From Acidobacteriota bacterium (GTDB taxonomy: Bacteria > Acidobacteriota > Terriglobia > 2-12-FULL-54-10): DNA of 40,069 nt. Below the pieces are notes generated by a model that saw only the letters and a program-made list of their open reading frames with translations, made no database searches and had not been told where the DNA came from. The stretch spans positions 1 through 40,069 of the forward strand of contig JACPPJ010000073.1 of NCBI GenBank assembly GCA_016191085.1. The letters run 5' to 3'. Both the position numbers and the translations under genes were made by a program. Of this stretch, positions 1 through 7,243 are shown piece after piece (positions within the stretch are counted from its first letter, which is position 1; the number at the start of each line of letters is the position of its first letter).

Positions 1-115
1 AAAGAATCAGGCGCGCATGTCGAGCCGAATCCGCCCGACCATTTCTTGTGCCCGCTTGCCGGTGAAGTTCCATACGCTCGCTCTTAGTCAGTTTCATCAT
101 GCCCTCTTCAGGCAT
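1..115 (-). mobile_element. IS630-family transposase, N-terminal fragment cut by the window edge
   Basis: The minus strand from 115 reads an open frame of 38 codons to the window edge with no stop. It begins MPEEGMMKLTKSERMELHRQ and goes on with a basic helix ending in ARHARLIL. This matches the start of the helix-turn-helix DNA-binding domain of IS630-type transposases (ERxxLxxLxR...RRARxIL pattern). The first ATG (115) lacks a clear ribosome site; the ATG pair at 100 and 97 follows GAAGAGGGC and may be the true start. Terminal inverted repeats and the DDE catalytic part would lie partly outside the window. Assignment rests on a short stretch and is moderate. Confidence 0.5.
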
Positions 116-285
116 GATACTACCAATTCATGCGTTACAGCCCACCTAGATTCAACATCCGCCAAAGCGCCGTCGTATGAGAAATTTTACTAAATGAACC
201 GCAGGGACTCGCCGATAAGAATAACGTGCGCATACCAGTGGCATGTGCCGGAGTGGCAGGGCAGCAGATTGGGACCTTTGGTCCA

Positions 286-315
286 TTGATCGAAAAAGTC
301 TTAGTACCTTATAGT
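286..315 (+). promoter_or_regulatory. Sigma-70-like promoter of the pseudopilin gene
   Basis: TTGATC at 286-291 and TATAGT at 310-315 are separated by 18 bases. This puts a transcription start near 322, ahead of the AGGGAGG ribosome site at 333-339 and the ATG at 347. Nothing else is recognised in 116-285 apart from a 5-bp hairpin (GGACC/GGTCC, 272-284). Confidence 0.45.
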
Positions 316-346
316 TCAATCGGTGCCCTACGCAGGGAGGCGCATT

Positions 347-958
347 ATGCAATCGAAATCAAATTCGCTTATCGCATACCGCCACGTCACCAGCACTCAA
401 CCACTCCAGCAACATAGGGGTCGCCGCTCTCAACGCGGTTCGACGCTCATAGAGCTCATGATCAACCTGGCGATCATCTCGGTGTTGACAGCTACCACGC
501 TTCCGTCTGTCAGCGGCTTCGTAGCTACTTACAAACTACAGGGCGCGGCTCGCATGATGGCGGGTGAATTGACTCTGGCGAAGATGCGTGCCGCCGCCTC
601 CTTCACGCAAGCTCAGGTGACCACCGATATAGGTGCTGGAACGTTTGAGCTTCAGCTCTACGACAAGGCTGCCGCCGTATTTGTCACCGAAGGAGGACCG
701 CAGTATTTGCCTCAGGGCATGTCGTTCAGCTACGGCGCCATCGAGACGCCGGCCGGCACGCAAACCACCATAGAGCAGAGCACTGCAATCATATTCAACT
801 CTCGAGGAATTCCCATCGATAATACCGGCGCTCCTACGGCCAACTACGCCCTGTATATAACCAACGGCAGTGGTATGTATTTCGCTATTACAGAAGCCGT
901 GAATGGTACCGTGTACATCTGGCGGTACAACGGCTCGGGTTGGGTGAAAACCGGATAA
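347..958 (+). CDS. Type IV pseudopilin (GspH/FimT-like prepilin)
   Basis: A 203-residue prepilin with a long basic leader followed by the cleavage and methylation motif RG-STLIELM and a hydrophobic helix (INLAIISVLTATTLP). The Glu at position 5 after cleavage is present (STLIE). PilD-type peptidase would cut after the Gly, and the mature protein would join a type IV pilus or type II secretion pseudopilus at the inner membrane. The C-terminal part is rich in Gly, Thr and Tyr, as in the beta-sheet head of FimT/GspH minor pilins. ATG 347 is chosen over the upstream GTG 323 because AGGGAGG lies 7 bases before it. The leader (about 35 residues before the cleavage point) is longer than usual. No other pilus gene is adjacent. 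Confidence 0.8.
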   Translation: MQSKSNSLIAYRHVTSTQPLQQHRGRRSQRGSTLIELMINLAIISVLTATTLPSVSGFVATYKLQGAARMMAGELTLAKMRAAASFTQAQVTTDIGAGTFELQLYDKAAAVFVTEGGPQYLPQGMSFSYGAIETPAGTQTTIEQSTAIIFNSRGIPIDNTGAPTANYALYITNGSGMYFAITEAVNGTVYIWRYNGSGWVKTG

Positions 959-996
959 ACACGCGGCGTTTGGCACGCGTGAAAGCTGCATAGCCT

Positions 997-1656
997 ATGT
1001 GGGTAACGCTCTTCGTCACAATCTTCTGGTGCGCCGTGGTATTCGGCGGAAAGTATTTGTATCGAAGTTGGCGCCGCAAGTATTATCTGCTACCCGCGCA
1101 CAGTGTGAACGAAATCGCCAACGTTGATTACTATCGCCAGCTCTCCAATGCGCAATTTGAGTCGCTGGTGCTAGCGACATTAAAAGAACGCGGATATACG
1201 CTGTTGGGCGAGCCGTGGCTGGGGCGGACAAAAGAGCAGGGGTATGCGTGGAGGAAGGGGAAAAAGTCGGTTATATGCTATCGCCTCACCCGGCCTCTCA
1301 ACGAACAGCAACTCGTTGAAATATCCAAGAAGGCGCATCTGGTGCAAGCCCATTCGGTACTCGTGCTCTCTCCTCTTGCTCAAGTCCCAAAGTCGGCACC
1401 CATCGGTCTGAAGATTCTGGGCGGTAACAAACTAGTCAGATGGTTCTCCGTCCTGGATATGGTGCCGCCGGTGGCAACCCACGGCGTGGAAGAGAAATGC
1501 GAATGCGGCTCGCTGCTGAAAGAACGCGTCAGCCGCGCAGGCCAGCCTTTGCTAGTCTGTTCCATGTATCCCGATTGCCGCGTAATGCGCCAGCCGGCCG
1601 AACCAGCCGCTCCCACGCTGCGGATCGAGCCTGGCAGTAACGCCCTGATCGCATAA
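997..1656 (+). CDS. Membrane-anchored Mrr/restriction-endonuclease-like protein with C-terminal topoisomerase-type zinc ribbon
   Basis: 219 residues. Residues 3-23 form one membrane helix (N-terminal anchor). Residues about 45-150 resemble the Mrr-type PD-(D/E)XK nuclease fold (FESLVLATLKERGY is the typical first helix, and a predicted core follows). Residues 168-194 hold four cysteines (C168, C170, C188, C194) in a CxC-x17-C-x5-C arrangement like topoisomerase I zinc ribbons. The usual catalytic D...(Q/E)xK is not evident: the equivalent strand reads WRKGKKSVICYRL. It is therefore probably a degenerate, DNA-binding member rather than an active nuclease. It follows the pseudopilin by 38 bases on the same strand with no visible terminator, so co-transcription is possible. 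Function is unknown. Confidence 0.6.
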   Translation: MWVTLFVTIFWCAVVFGGKYLYRSWRRKYYLLPAHSVNEIANVDYYRQLSNAQFESLVLATLKERGYTLLGEPWLGRTKEQGYAWRKGKKSVICYRLTRPLNEQQLVEISKKAHLVQAHSVLVLSPLAQVPKSAPIGLKILGGNKLVRWFSVLDMVPPVATHGVEEKCECGSLLKERVSRAGQPLLVCSMYPDCRVMRQPAEPAAPTLRIEPGSNALIA

Positions 1657-1695
1657 GTTTCAGTTTACAATTCGGCATTCCCTCATTAGCTACTC

Positions 1696-4245
1696 TCACC
1701 CTCTCGATTCCGAAGCCGGCATCCTGATCAATTTCGTAACAGCCATTGCGCCGGCCATGCTGATTACACCGGCAGCGAAGCACAGCGCCAAATCATTCGG
1801 GTGCAGTGTTGACAAACGAAACAACCCGCGTAAAAACGGCACGTACAAAATGGCGGCGAGCACCGCCAAGGTGCTGCCAACCAGCCAGGGTAACGCAGGG
1901 TTCGGTGTGCGCAAGACGGCTCCAACGGACCGGCGGCGCGAGCGGTTCGCGAACACCAATCCCAGATTGACGAATACCATGCTCGTAAAACACAACGCGC
2001 GCGCATCTGCCTCGCCCTCGCCAACTCTGAGCCCGCTTGTGAAGACAGCCAGCACCACGCCCAGCGCCACCATGCCCTGTAGTAATCCCACTAGCACGGT
2101 GCGTTTGCCGAACGCGGGTTCGTCAGGCTTGCGGGGCGGGCGGCGCATCACGTCGGGTTCCTCCGGTTCCATTTCGAACGCGATGGAGCACGCCGGGTCG
2201 GTGATCATCTCCAGGAAGACCACGTGAACCGGCATCAGCACCAGCGGCCACTTCAGGATCACCGGGATGAGCGACATGCCGGCGATGGGCACGTGAATAG
2301 CAAATATATAGCCGATAGCTTTCTTGATGTTGTCGAAGATCCTGCGCCCGAGCCGGATGGCCTGCAGAATGGAAGGAAACTCATCATTGAGCAACACCAG
2401 CGAACCTGCTTCGCGCGCCACGTCCGCACCCCGGCCGCCCATGGCGATTCCAATGTGAGCTGCCTTCAACGCCGGCGCGTCGTTAACGCCATCGCCCGTC
2501 ATGGCGGTGATCTCGCCGTTGGCTTTCAGCCCGGTGATCAACCGCAGCTTTGTCTGCGGCGTCACGCGAGCAAAGACATTGACCCGCGCCACGCACGAGG
2601 TGAGTTCGGTGCCTATCATGTGCTCCAGCTCCGGACCTGTCACAGCGATCTCGGCGCCCCTTAAGCGCACCTGCCTGGCAACGCTGCGCGCCGTTGCAGG
2701 ATAATCGCCAGTAATAATGACGACACGAATACCCGCGCTATAACACTCCTGAATGGCTTCAACCACGCCGGGCCGCACCGGGTCAGCGAGTCCGACCAGT
2801 CCTTCAAATTTGAAATCGAAGTCGTGGTGAGTTTCCGGCAGCTCACGCTGCGAGTAATGGCCACTGGCTACCGCCAGCACTCTTAAGCCGTCGTCTGCCA
2901 TGCTGTCGGCCTGCTGCAATACTTCTCGCAAGCTGCTCTCGTCGAGGTGACATAAATCCGCGATAGCCTCCGGCGCACCTTTCGACGCGATCACCAGTTC
3001 GTCCCGGTCCGGCGCCCGCCACACGCGAGTGACAGCCAGAATTGTCTGGGAGAAGGCATACTCGCGTACCAACTGCCAGCCAGAGTGTACGTGTTCGGTG
3101 TCGCGCAAAGATTGCTGAGCGAGATCGTGAAAGGCTTTCTCCATGGGATCGAATGGATCGCTCTTGCTTGCCAGGACGCCGTACTCGATCGCTTCGTGAA
3201 CCGCCTCGGGCAAGGCGCCATGCGCAAGCTGGTCCACCTCGTATACCTCGCCGTTCGCGCAAAGGCGCGACACTGACATGCGATTCATCGTGAGGGTTCC
3301 GGTTTTATCCACGCACAGCACGGTAGCCGAGCCTAGCGCCTCTATGACGGGTATGCGGCGCGTCAGCACGTGTTGCCGTGAGATGCGCCACGCGCCCAGC
3401 GCGAAGAAGACCGTCAGCACAACCGGAATTTCCTCAGGGACCATAGCGATGGAAAGTGTCAAGCCGGCCAAGATGCCGCCGAGCCAGGAGCCTCTGGTAA
3501 CCGCATACAGGGCTGCGACCAAAATGCAAAGTGCTACACCGACGAGCGCAAAAATGCGAACCACGCGCCCGGTCTCCAACTGCAGGCGTGTCCTTTCGGG
3601 CTCAACCGTGAGAATCGCTTTGCCGATTTTCCCTAGTTCGGTGTGAACTCCGGTCTGCTGAACCACTGCCATCCCCTGCCCTTGCGTGATCAGCGCGCCG
3701 GAATAAACGAAAGGAAGATCATCCCCGCCCGGAGCGACGCGCGGCGATTGTCCGTCCCAAACCGATTTACGCACGGGAGCGGATTCGCCGGTGAGGAGAG
3801 ATTCATCTGCCGATAGATTTTCGCTGTGGATAACGGCAGCGTCTGCCGGAACGCGGTCGCCCTCATTCAGGATGATGGTATCGCCGCGTGCGACCTCGCG
3901 CCCGGCGATGCGCTTGCGTATGCCGTCTCGAATAACCAGCGCGCGAGGGCTGGAAAGCTGGCGCAGCGCGTCGAGCGCGCGCTCGGTCTTGCTTTCCTGA
4001 TACAGCGTGATTCCGATGACCAGAAAAATCGACCCTAGCAGGACGAGGGCTTCTTGCAGATCGCCGAGCAGGACGTATACCGTTCCGCTCGCGAGCAGCA
4101 GCAATATCATCGGCTCGCGCACGACTTCAATAGCGATGGCGAGGATGCCGCGCGGGCGCGCCGAAGGCAACTCGTTGTAGCCCTCAAGTTGCAGCCGGTT
4201 TGCTGCTTCGGTTTCGGAGAGCCCGGTGAGTGTGGAGATATCCAT
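1696..4245 (-). CDS. P-type cation-transporting ATPase (P2, calcium-type)
   Basis: 849-residue ATP-driven cation pump of the inner membrane. Visible in order: N-terminal cation-ATPase domain (residues 1-60), actuator motif TGES (152-155), membrane helix 4 motif PEEIP (270-274), phosphorylation site DKTGTLT (D313), nucleotide-binding KGAPE (about 422), TGDYPATA (about 513), hinge TGDGVNDAP (about 583-591), then the C-terminal membrane helices. The family normally has PEGLP in helix 4; PEEIP puts an extra acidic residue there and marks a bacterial P2-like subgroup, so the ion (Ca2+, Mn2+ or other) cannot be fixed. Length is complete. The ATG at 4245 lacks a strong ribosome site. It is downstream of two small hypothetical genes on the same strand. 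Confidence 0.85.
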   Translation of the reverse strand: MDISTLTGLSETEAANRLQLEGYNELPSARPRGILAIAIEVVREPMILLLLASGTVYVLLGDLQEALVLLGSIFLVIGITLYQESKTERALDALRQLSSPRALVIRDGIRKRIAGREVARGDTIILNEGDRVPADAAVIHSENLSADESLLTGESAPVRKSVWDGQSPRVAPGGDDLPFVYSGALITQGQGMAVVQQTGVHTELGKIGKAILTVEPERTRLQLETGRVVRIFALVGVALCILVAALYAVTRGSWLGGILAGLTLSIAMVPEEIPVVLTVFFALGAWRISRQHVLTRRIPVIEALGSATVLCVDKTGTLTMNRMSVSRLCANGEVYEVDQLAHGALPEAVHEAIEYGVLASKSDPFDPMEKAFHDLAQQSLRDTEHVHSGWQLVREYAFSQTILAVTRVWRAPDRDELVIASKGAPEAIADLCHLDESSLREVLQQADSMADDGLRVLAVASGHYSQRELPETHHDFDFKFEGLVGLADPVRPGVVEAIQECYSAGIRVVIITGDYPATARSVARQVRLRGAEIAVTGPELEHMIGTELTSCVARVNVFARVTPQTKLRLITGLKANGEITAMTGDGVNDAPALKAAHIGIAMGGRGADVAREAGSLVLLNDEFPSILQAIRLGRRIFDNIKKAIGYIFAIHVPIAGMSLIPVILKWPLVLMPVHVVFLEMITDPACSIAFEMEPEEPDVMRRPPRKPDEPAFGKRTVLVGLLQGMVALGVVLAVFTSGLRVGEGEADARALCFTSMVFVNLGLVFANRSRRRSVGAVLRTPNPALPWLVGSTLAVLAAILYVPFLRGLFRLSTLHPNDLALCFAAGVISMAGAMAVTKLIRMPASESRG

Positions 4246-4311
4246 TGAGGGTGAATCGACTGAGCGTAAATCGACGAGAAGAAAACGTGGTATCCGATTC
4301 CGATTGCGGCA

Positions 4312-4563
4312 CTACTGCGGAGCAGTGCGACGCAACCCGGCGTAAGCCACACGGAAGGTACCGAGATGCAGAGCGGGGACCAACCCCAGTTGCTTCATGA
4401 CTCGGATATCATCGGGTCCCAACTCCAGCCATTCGGAGGAGGCGCCATTCAGGTGCAATTGGAACAACCACCGTTGGCCGTTCCGGCGAACGCTGACATC
4501 GAGCTGTGGCAGGTTCAGTGACTTCCTTACCGCTGCAACCAACCTTTTTTCCTGAGGGGTCAT
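4312..4563 (-). CDS. Small hypothetical protein
   Basis: An 83-residue soluble protein starting MTPQEKRLVAAVRKSLNLPQ. It has no signal peptide, membrane helix or cysteine. I do not recognise a family. A TTG start at 4587 would add eight residues and sit only 5 bases after the stop of the upstream gene; ATG 4563 is chosen as the more ordinary codon, and neither has a good ribosome site. Its middle (NGQRWLFQLHLNG) suggests a small alpha/beta fold. It lies between the DUF4760-like gene and the P-type ATPase in a minus-strand run, so it is probably co-transcribed with them. Confidence 0.5.
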   Translation of the reverse strand: MTPQEKRLVAAVRKSLNLPQLDVSVRRNGQRWLFQLHLNGASSEWLELGPDDIRVMKQLGLVPALHLGTFRVAYAGLRRTAPQ

Positions 4564-4592
4564 ATAGAGAATCGCAGTGGACCGCAACGCAC

Positions 4593-5054
4593 CTAACGCG
4601 CGCTGCCGGTCGGTTTCTTACGCATGGCCGCCATGGACTTGAGTATCTCCTGCAGCGCTTCCGGAGCACGCGTCGCGTACCATTTCTCGTGCCGCTCCGA
4701 GAGTGATTCCAGGTTGCGCAGGATGAACGGATTTTTTCTTGCCTGCCGTATGGCCAACGCGACGTTCTTCACGCGCAGCCATGTCAGAAGTCCTTCGCCG
4801 GTGCTTTCGAAGTATAAATCCTCATCCAGCATGCCGCGGTTGACGATCAGAGACATGGTCTCCCAATATGTAGTGACCTGCCGGTAGAATGCATTCTCAT
4901 CCGATCCCGGCGGGCAAATGGCGTTGAATTCGTCCAAATTCTCTGCCCAGAAGCTGCCCATAATCCATGCGCGCGCCTGCCGCAGCTTAGTCTCGCGTCG
5001 CAGGTCGTACATCTGCAGCAGCAATTGAGCATGGTGCGGGTCGAGTTTGACCAT
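4593..5054 (-). CDS. DUF4760-like hypothetical protein
   Basis: 153 residues, all helical in appearance, starting MVKLDPHHAQLLLQMYDLRR. The pattern of an L-rich helix, RRETKLRQARAWIM, then a conserved-looking FN..CPPGSDEN segment resembles the DUF4760 family of unknown function. ATG 5054 is chosen over the upstream start at 5102 because GGAGG lies about 9 bases before it. No membrane segment is seen; it is probably cytoplasmic. It follows serS by 57 bases on the same strand. The family assignment is from memory of the pattern and is tentative. Confidence 0.55.
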   Translation of the reverse strand: MVKLDPHHAQLLLQMYDLRRETKLRQARAWIMGSFWAENLDEFNAICPPGSDENAFYRQVTTYWETMSLIVNRGMLDEDLYFESTGEGLLTWLRVKNVALAIRQARKNPFILRNLESLSERHEKWYATRAPEALQEILKSMAAMRKKPTGSAR

Positions 5055-5111
5055 AGCGTCTACGCCTCCAGATATGTTGGAAACGATTGTGAAACGGATC
5101 ATTCGCTGAGC

Positions 5112-6407
5112 TTATGCTCTCTTGACCAGGGCGCCATCCGAGGTGATTTTTTCCGCTCCCATGTATTCGCGCAGTGCTTCAGGCAACAGGACGCTGCCAT
5201 CTTCCTGCTGGTAATTCTCTATCACGGCAATCCAGGTGCGGCCGATTGCCAGGCCGCTGCCGTTCAGCGTGTGCACGAACTCGGATTTGCCCTTCGCGCC
5301 GGAGCGGAAACGAATGTTGGCGCGGCGGGCCTGAAAGCTTTCGAAGTTGCTACAGGAGGAGATCTCGCGGTAGACGTTTTGCCCCGGCAGCCACACCTCC
5401 AGATCATAAGTCTTAGCGGCGCTGAAGCCCAGATCGCCCGTGCACAATGATATGACACGGTACGGCAGATTCAGTTTTTGCAGGATGCTTTCCGCCGCGC
5501 GCGTGAGGCTCTCATGCTCCTCATAGGAAGTGGCTGGATGCGAGAACTTCACCAACTCTACTTTCTGAAACTGGTGCTGCCGGATCAGTCCGCGCGTGTC
5601 TTTCCCATAAGACCCCGCTTCGCTGCGGAAGCAGGGCGTATATGCCGCAAGGCTGATGGGCAGCAGGTCGCCATCGAGCGTCTCATCGCGAAACAGGTTA
5701 GTGACTGGGACTTCAGCCGTCGGGCTCAACCAGAAATCTGTGTTCTCCAACCGGAACAGGTCTTCCGCGAATTTCGGCAACTGTCCCGTGCCGAAAAGAC
5801 TGGCGGAATTGATGATGGATGGCGGAAGCACTTCGCGGTAGCCGTTCTCGCGCGTGTGTACATCGAGCATGAAGTTAGCCAGTGCGCGCTCCAGGCGCGC
5901 GCCCAGGTCCCAGTAGACGGCAAAGCGGGCCCCCGTAATCTTGGCAGCGCGAGAGAGATCCAGAATCCCGAGAGCTTCCCCCAGTTCCCAGTGCGGTCGC
6001 GGCGTAAAAGAAAACTGCCGAGGCTCGCCCCACCGGCGTACCTCCTGGTTTTCCTCAGCCGTGGAGCCGACTGGCACACTGGCATGAGGCACGTTCGGCA
6101 GGTTGACCAGAATCTCGTTCAACTCGGCGTCCAGCGCGCGGACCTGCTCATCCATCTCCTTGATCTGGTCCGAAACAACCTTCATGTCGCGGATCGGTTC
6201 CGCTGCGTCGCCGCCTTCGCGTCTCAGCCGCGCAATTGCTTCACTGGCGCGGTTGCGGCGGTTCTTCAGAATCTCGACTTCGGTCAACAGCCGTCGCCGC
6301 TTTTGGTCCACCTCCGCAAATTCGTTAAGGCGGTTCGCCATACCTCGCTGCGCGAGTTTCTCCTTCACCATCGCCAGGTTGTTTCGTACAAACCCTAAAT
6401 CCAGCAT
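5112..6407 (-). CDS. serS: Serine--tRNA ligase
   Basis: 431 residues, full length for bacterial SerRS. It charges tRNA-Ser, and also tRNA-Sec with serine in organisms that make selenocysteine. N-terminal coiled-coil arm (residues about 1-110, [18 protein letters not shown] start, many Lys/Arg/Glu heptads). Class II catalytic core with motif 2 ([14 protein letters not shown]), the [12 protein letters not shown] serine/ATP pocket and motif 3 ([19 protein letters not shown]). ATG 6407 follows a purine-rich GAGAGTAGGG. It is divergent from the molybdenum hydroxylase operon across a 209-base gap, in which no T-box or other leader RNA was recognised. Confidence 0.97.
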   Translation of the reverse strand: MLDLGFVRNNLAMVKEKLAQRGMANRLNEFAEVDQKRRRLLTEVEILKNRRNRASEAIARLRREGGDAAEPIRDMKVVSDQIKEMDEQVRALDAELNEILVNLPNVPHASVPVGSTAEENQEVRRWGEPRQFSFTPRPHWELGEALGILDLSRAAKITGARFAVYWDLGARLERALANFMLDVHTRENGYREVLPPSIINSASLFGTGQLPKFAEDLFRLENTDFWLSPTAEVPVTNLFRDETLDGDLLPISLAAYTPCFRSEAGSYGKDTRGLIRQHQFQKVELVKFSHPATSYEEHESLTRAAESILQKLNLPYRVISLCTGDLGFSAAKTYDLEVWLPGQNVYREISSCSNFESFQARRANIRFRSGAKGKSEFVHTLNGSGLAIGRTWIAVIENYQQEDGSVLLPEALREYMGAEKITSDGALVKRA

Positions 6408-6616
6408 GCCCTACTCTCTGCTGAGATCAGTGCGCGTGAAACTCTTTTATACCATAGACGTGCTAGAGGACTCGCCCTCGCCGAGAAAGTGTAAACAGTA
6501 GCCTAGCAGACACAATAATTCTCTTGCCTTCTAATTCCTGTCGTGCTCATATTCTGTGCATGGCACTGTATGCCGCATCTTAAACCGCGTTCATGCTGCA
6601 GTAGAAGGAGGTCATC

Positions 6617-7174
6617 GTGAAATTTCCTGTTGAGATCACGGTGAATGGGGTCAAGCGCCGCTCCGAGGTCGAACCGCGACTGCTTCTGGTGCATTACCTT
6701 CGCGACGTGCTGGAGATAACCGGCACACACGTGGGGTGCGAAACCGGCATATGCGGCGCATGCACCGTGCATCTTGATGACGAGGCAGTAAAGTCGTGTA
6801 TGGTGCTGGCAGTCCAAGCGGACGGCTGCTCCGTTACTACAGTCGAAGGTCTCGCCAGTGACGGCACCCTCGATGACGTACAGCAAGGCTTTTGGGAAGA
6901 GCACGGCCTGCAATGCGGCTACTGTACTCCAGGGCTGCTCATGTCCGCTCATGACCTGCTGCGCAAGTCGCCGAATCCCTCCGCAGAGGAAATCCGCCGG
7001 GCTATTAACGGCAATCTGTGTCGCTGCACGGGATATCAGACCATTGTCCATTCCATACAGAACGCTGCGCAAAAGATGCGCGCCAAGAAACCGGCTGCGG
7101 CCAAGCAAGTCCAGCCAGCCAAACTGCGAACCTCTAAGCGAAAGCGCGAGCAGCGCCGTCCCGCAACGGTGTAG
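6617..7174 (+). CDS. coxS: CO-dehydrogenase-type molybdenum hydroxylase, small [2Fe-2S] subunit
   Basis: 185 residues. It passes electrons from the Mo site to the FAD subunit. Plant-type [2Fe-2S] cluster ligands are C41, C46, C49 and C61 (CETGICGAC...C); the second cluster has C100, C103 (CGYC) and C135, C137 (CRC). All eight are present. The last 30 residues (KKPAAAKQVQPAKL...RRPATV) are a basic, Ala/Pro-rich extension beyond the normal family end and may be a disordered tail. AGAAGGAGG lies just before ATG 6617. First gene of a three-gene operon in the order S-L-M. The symbol reflects family resemblance: the substrate is not known to be CO. Confidence 0.88.
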   Translation: MKFPVEITVNGVKRRSEVEPRLLLVHYLRDVLEITGTHVGCETGICGACTVHLDDEAVKSCMVLAVQADGCSVTTVEGLASDGTLDDVQQGFWEEHGLQCGYCTPGLLMSAHDLLRKSPNPSAEEIRRAINGNLCRCTGYQTIVHSIQNAAQKMRAKKPAAAKQVQPAKLRTSKRKREQRRPATV

Positions 7175-7243
7175 GACAGCTCGCCCGTTCTTACATCCGG
7201 GTGCAGCAACATTGTCCGCTTCTCATCCAACGGAGTTTTAAAC

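Noticed and set aside
116..346. Possible c-di-GMP riboswitch before the pilin gene
   Set aside because: I could not find the GEMM consensus blocks or pairing; only a promoter and a tiny hairpin are supported.
5478..6398. 306-codon plus-strand frame across serS
   Set aside because: Antisense shadow of serS; no ribosome site or recognisable domain.
6408..6616. Possible T-box leader for serS
   Set aside because: No T-box sequence or antiterminator-type stem is visible; the gap is short and divergent.
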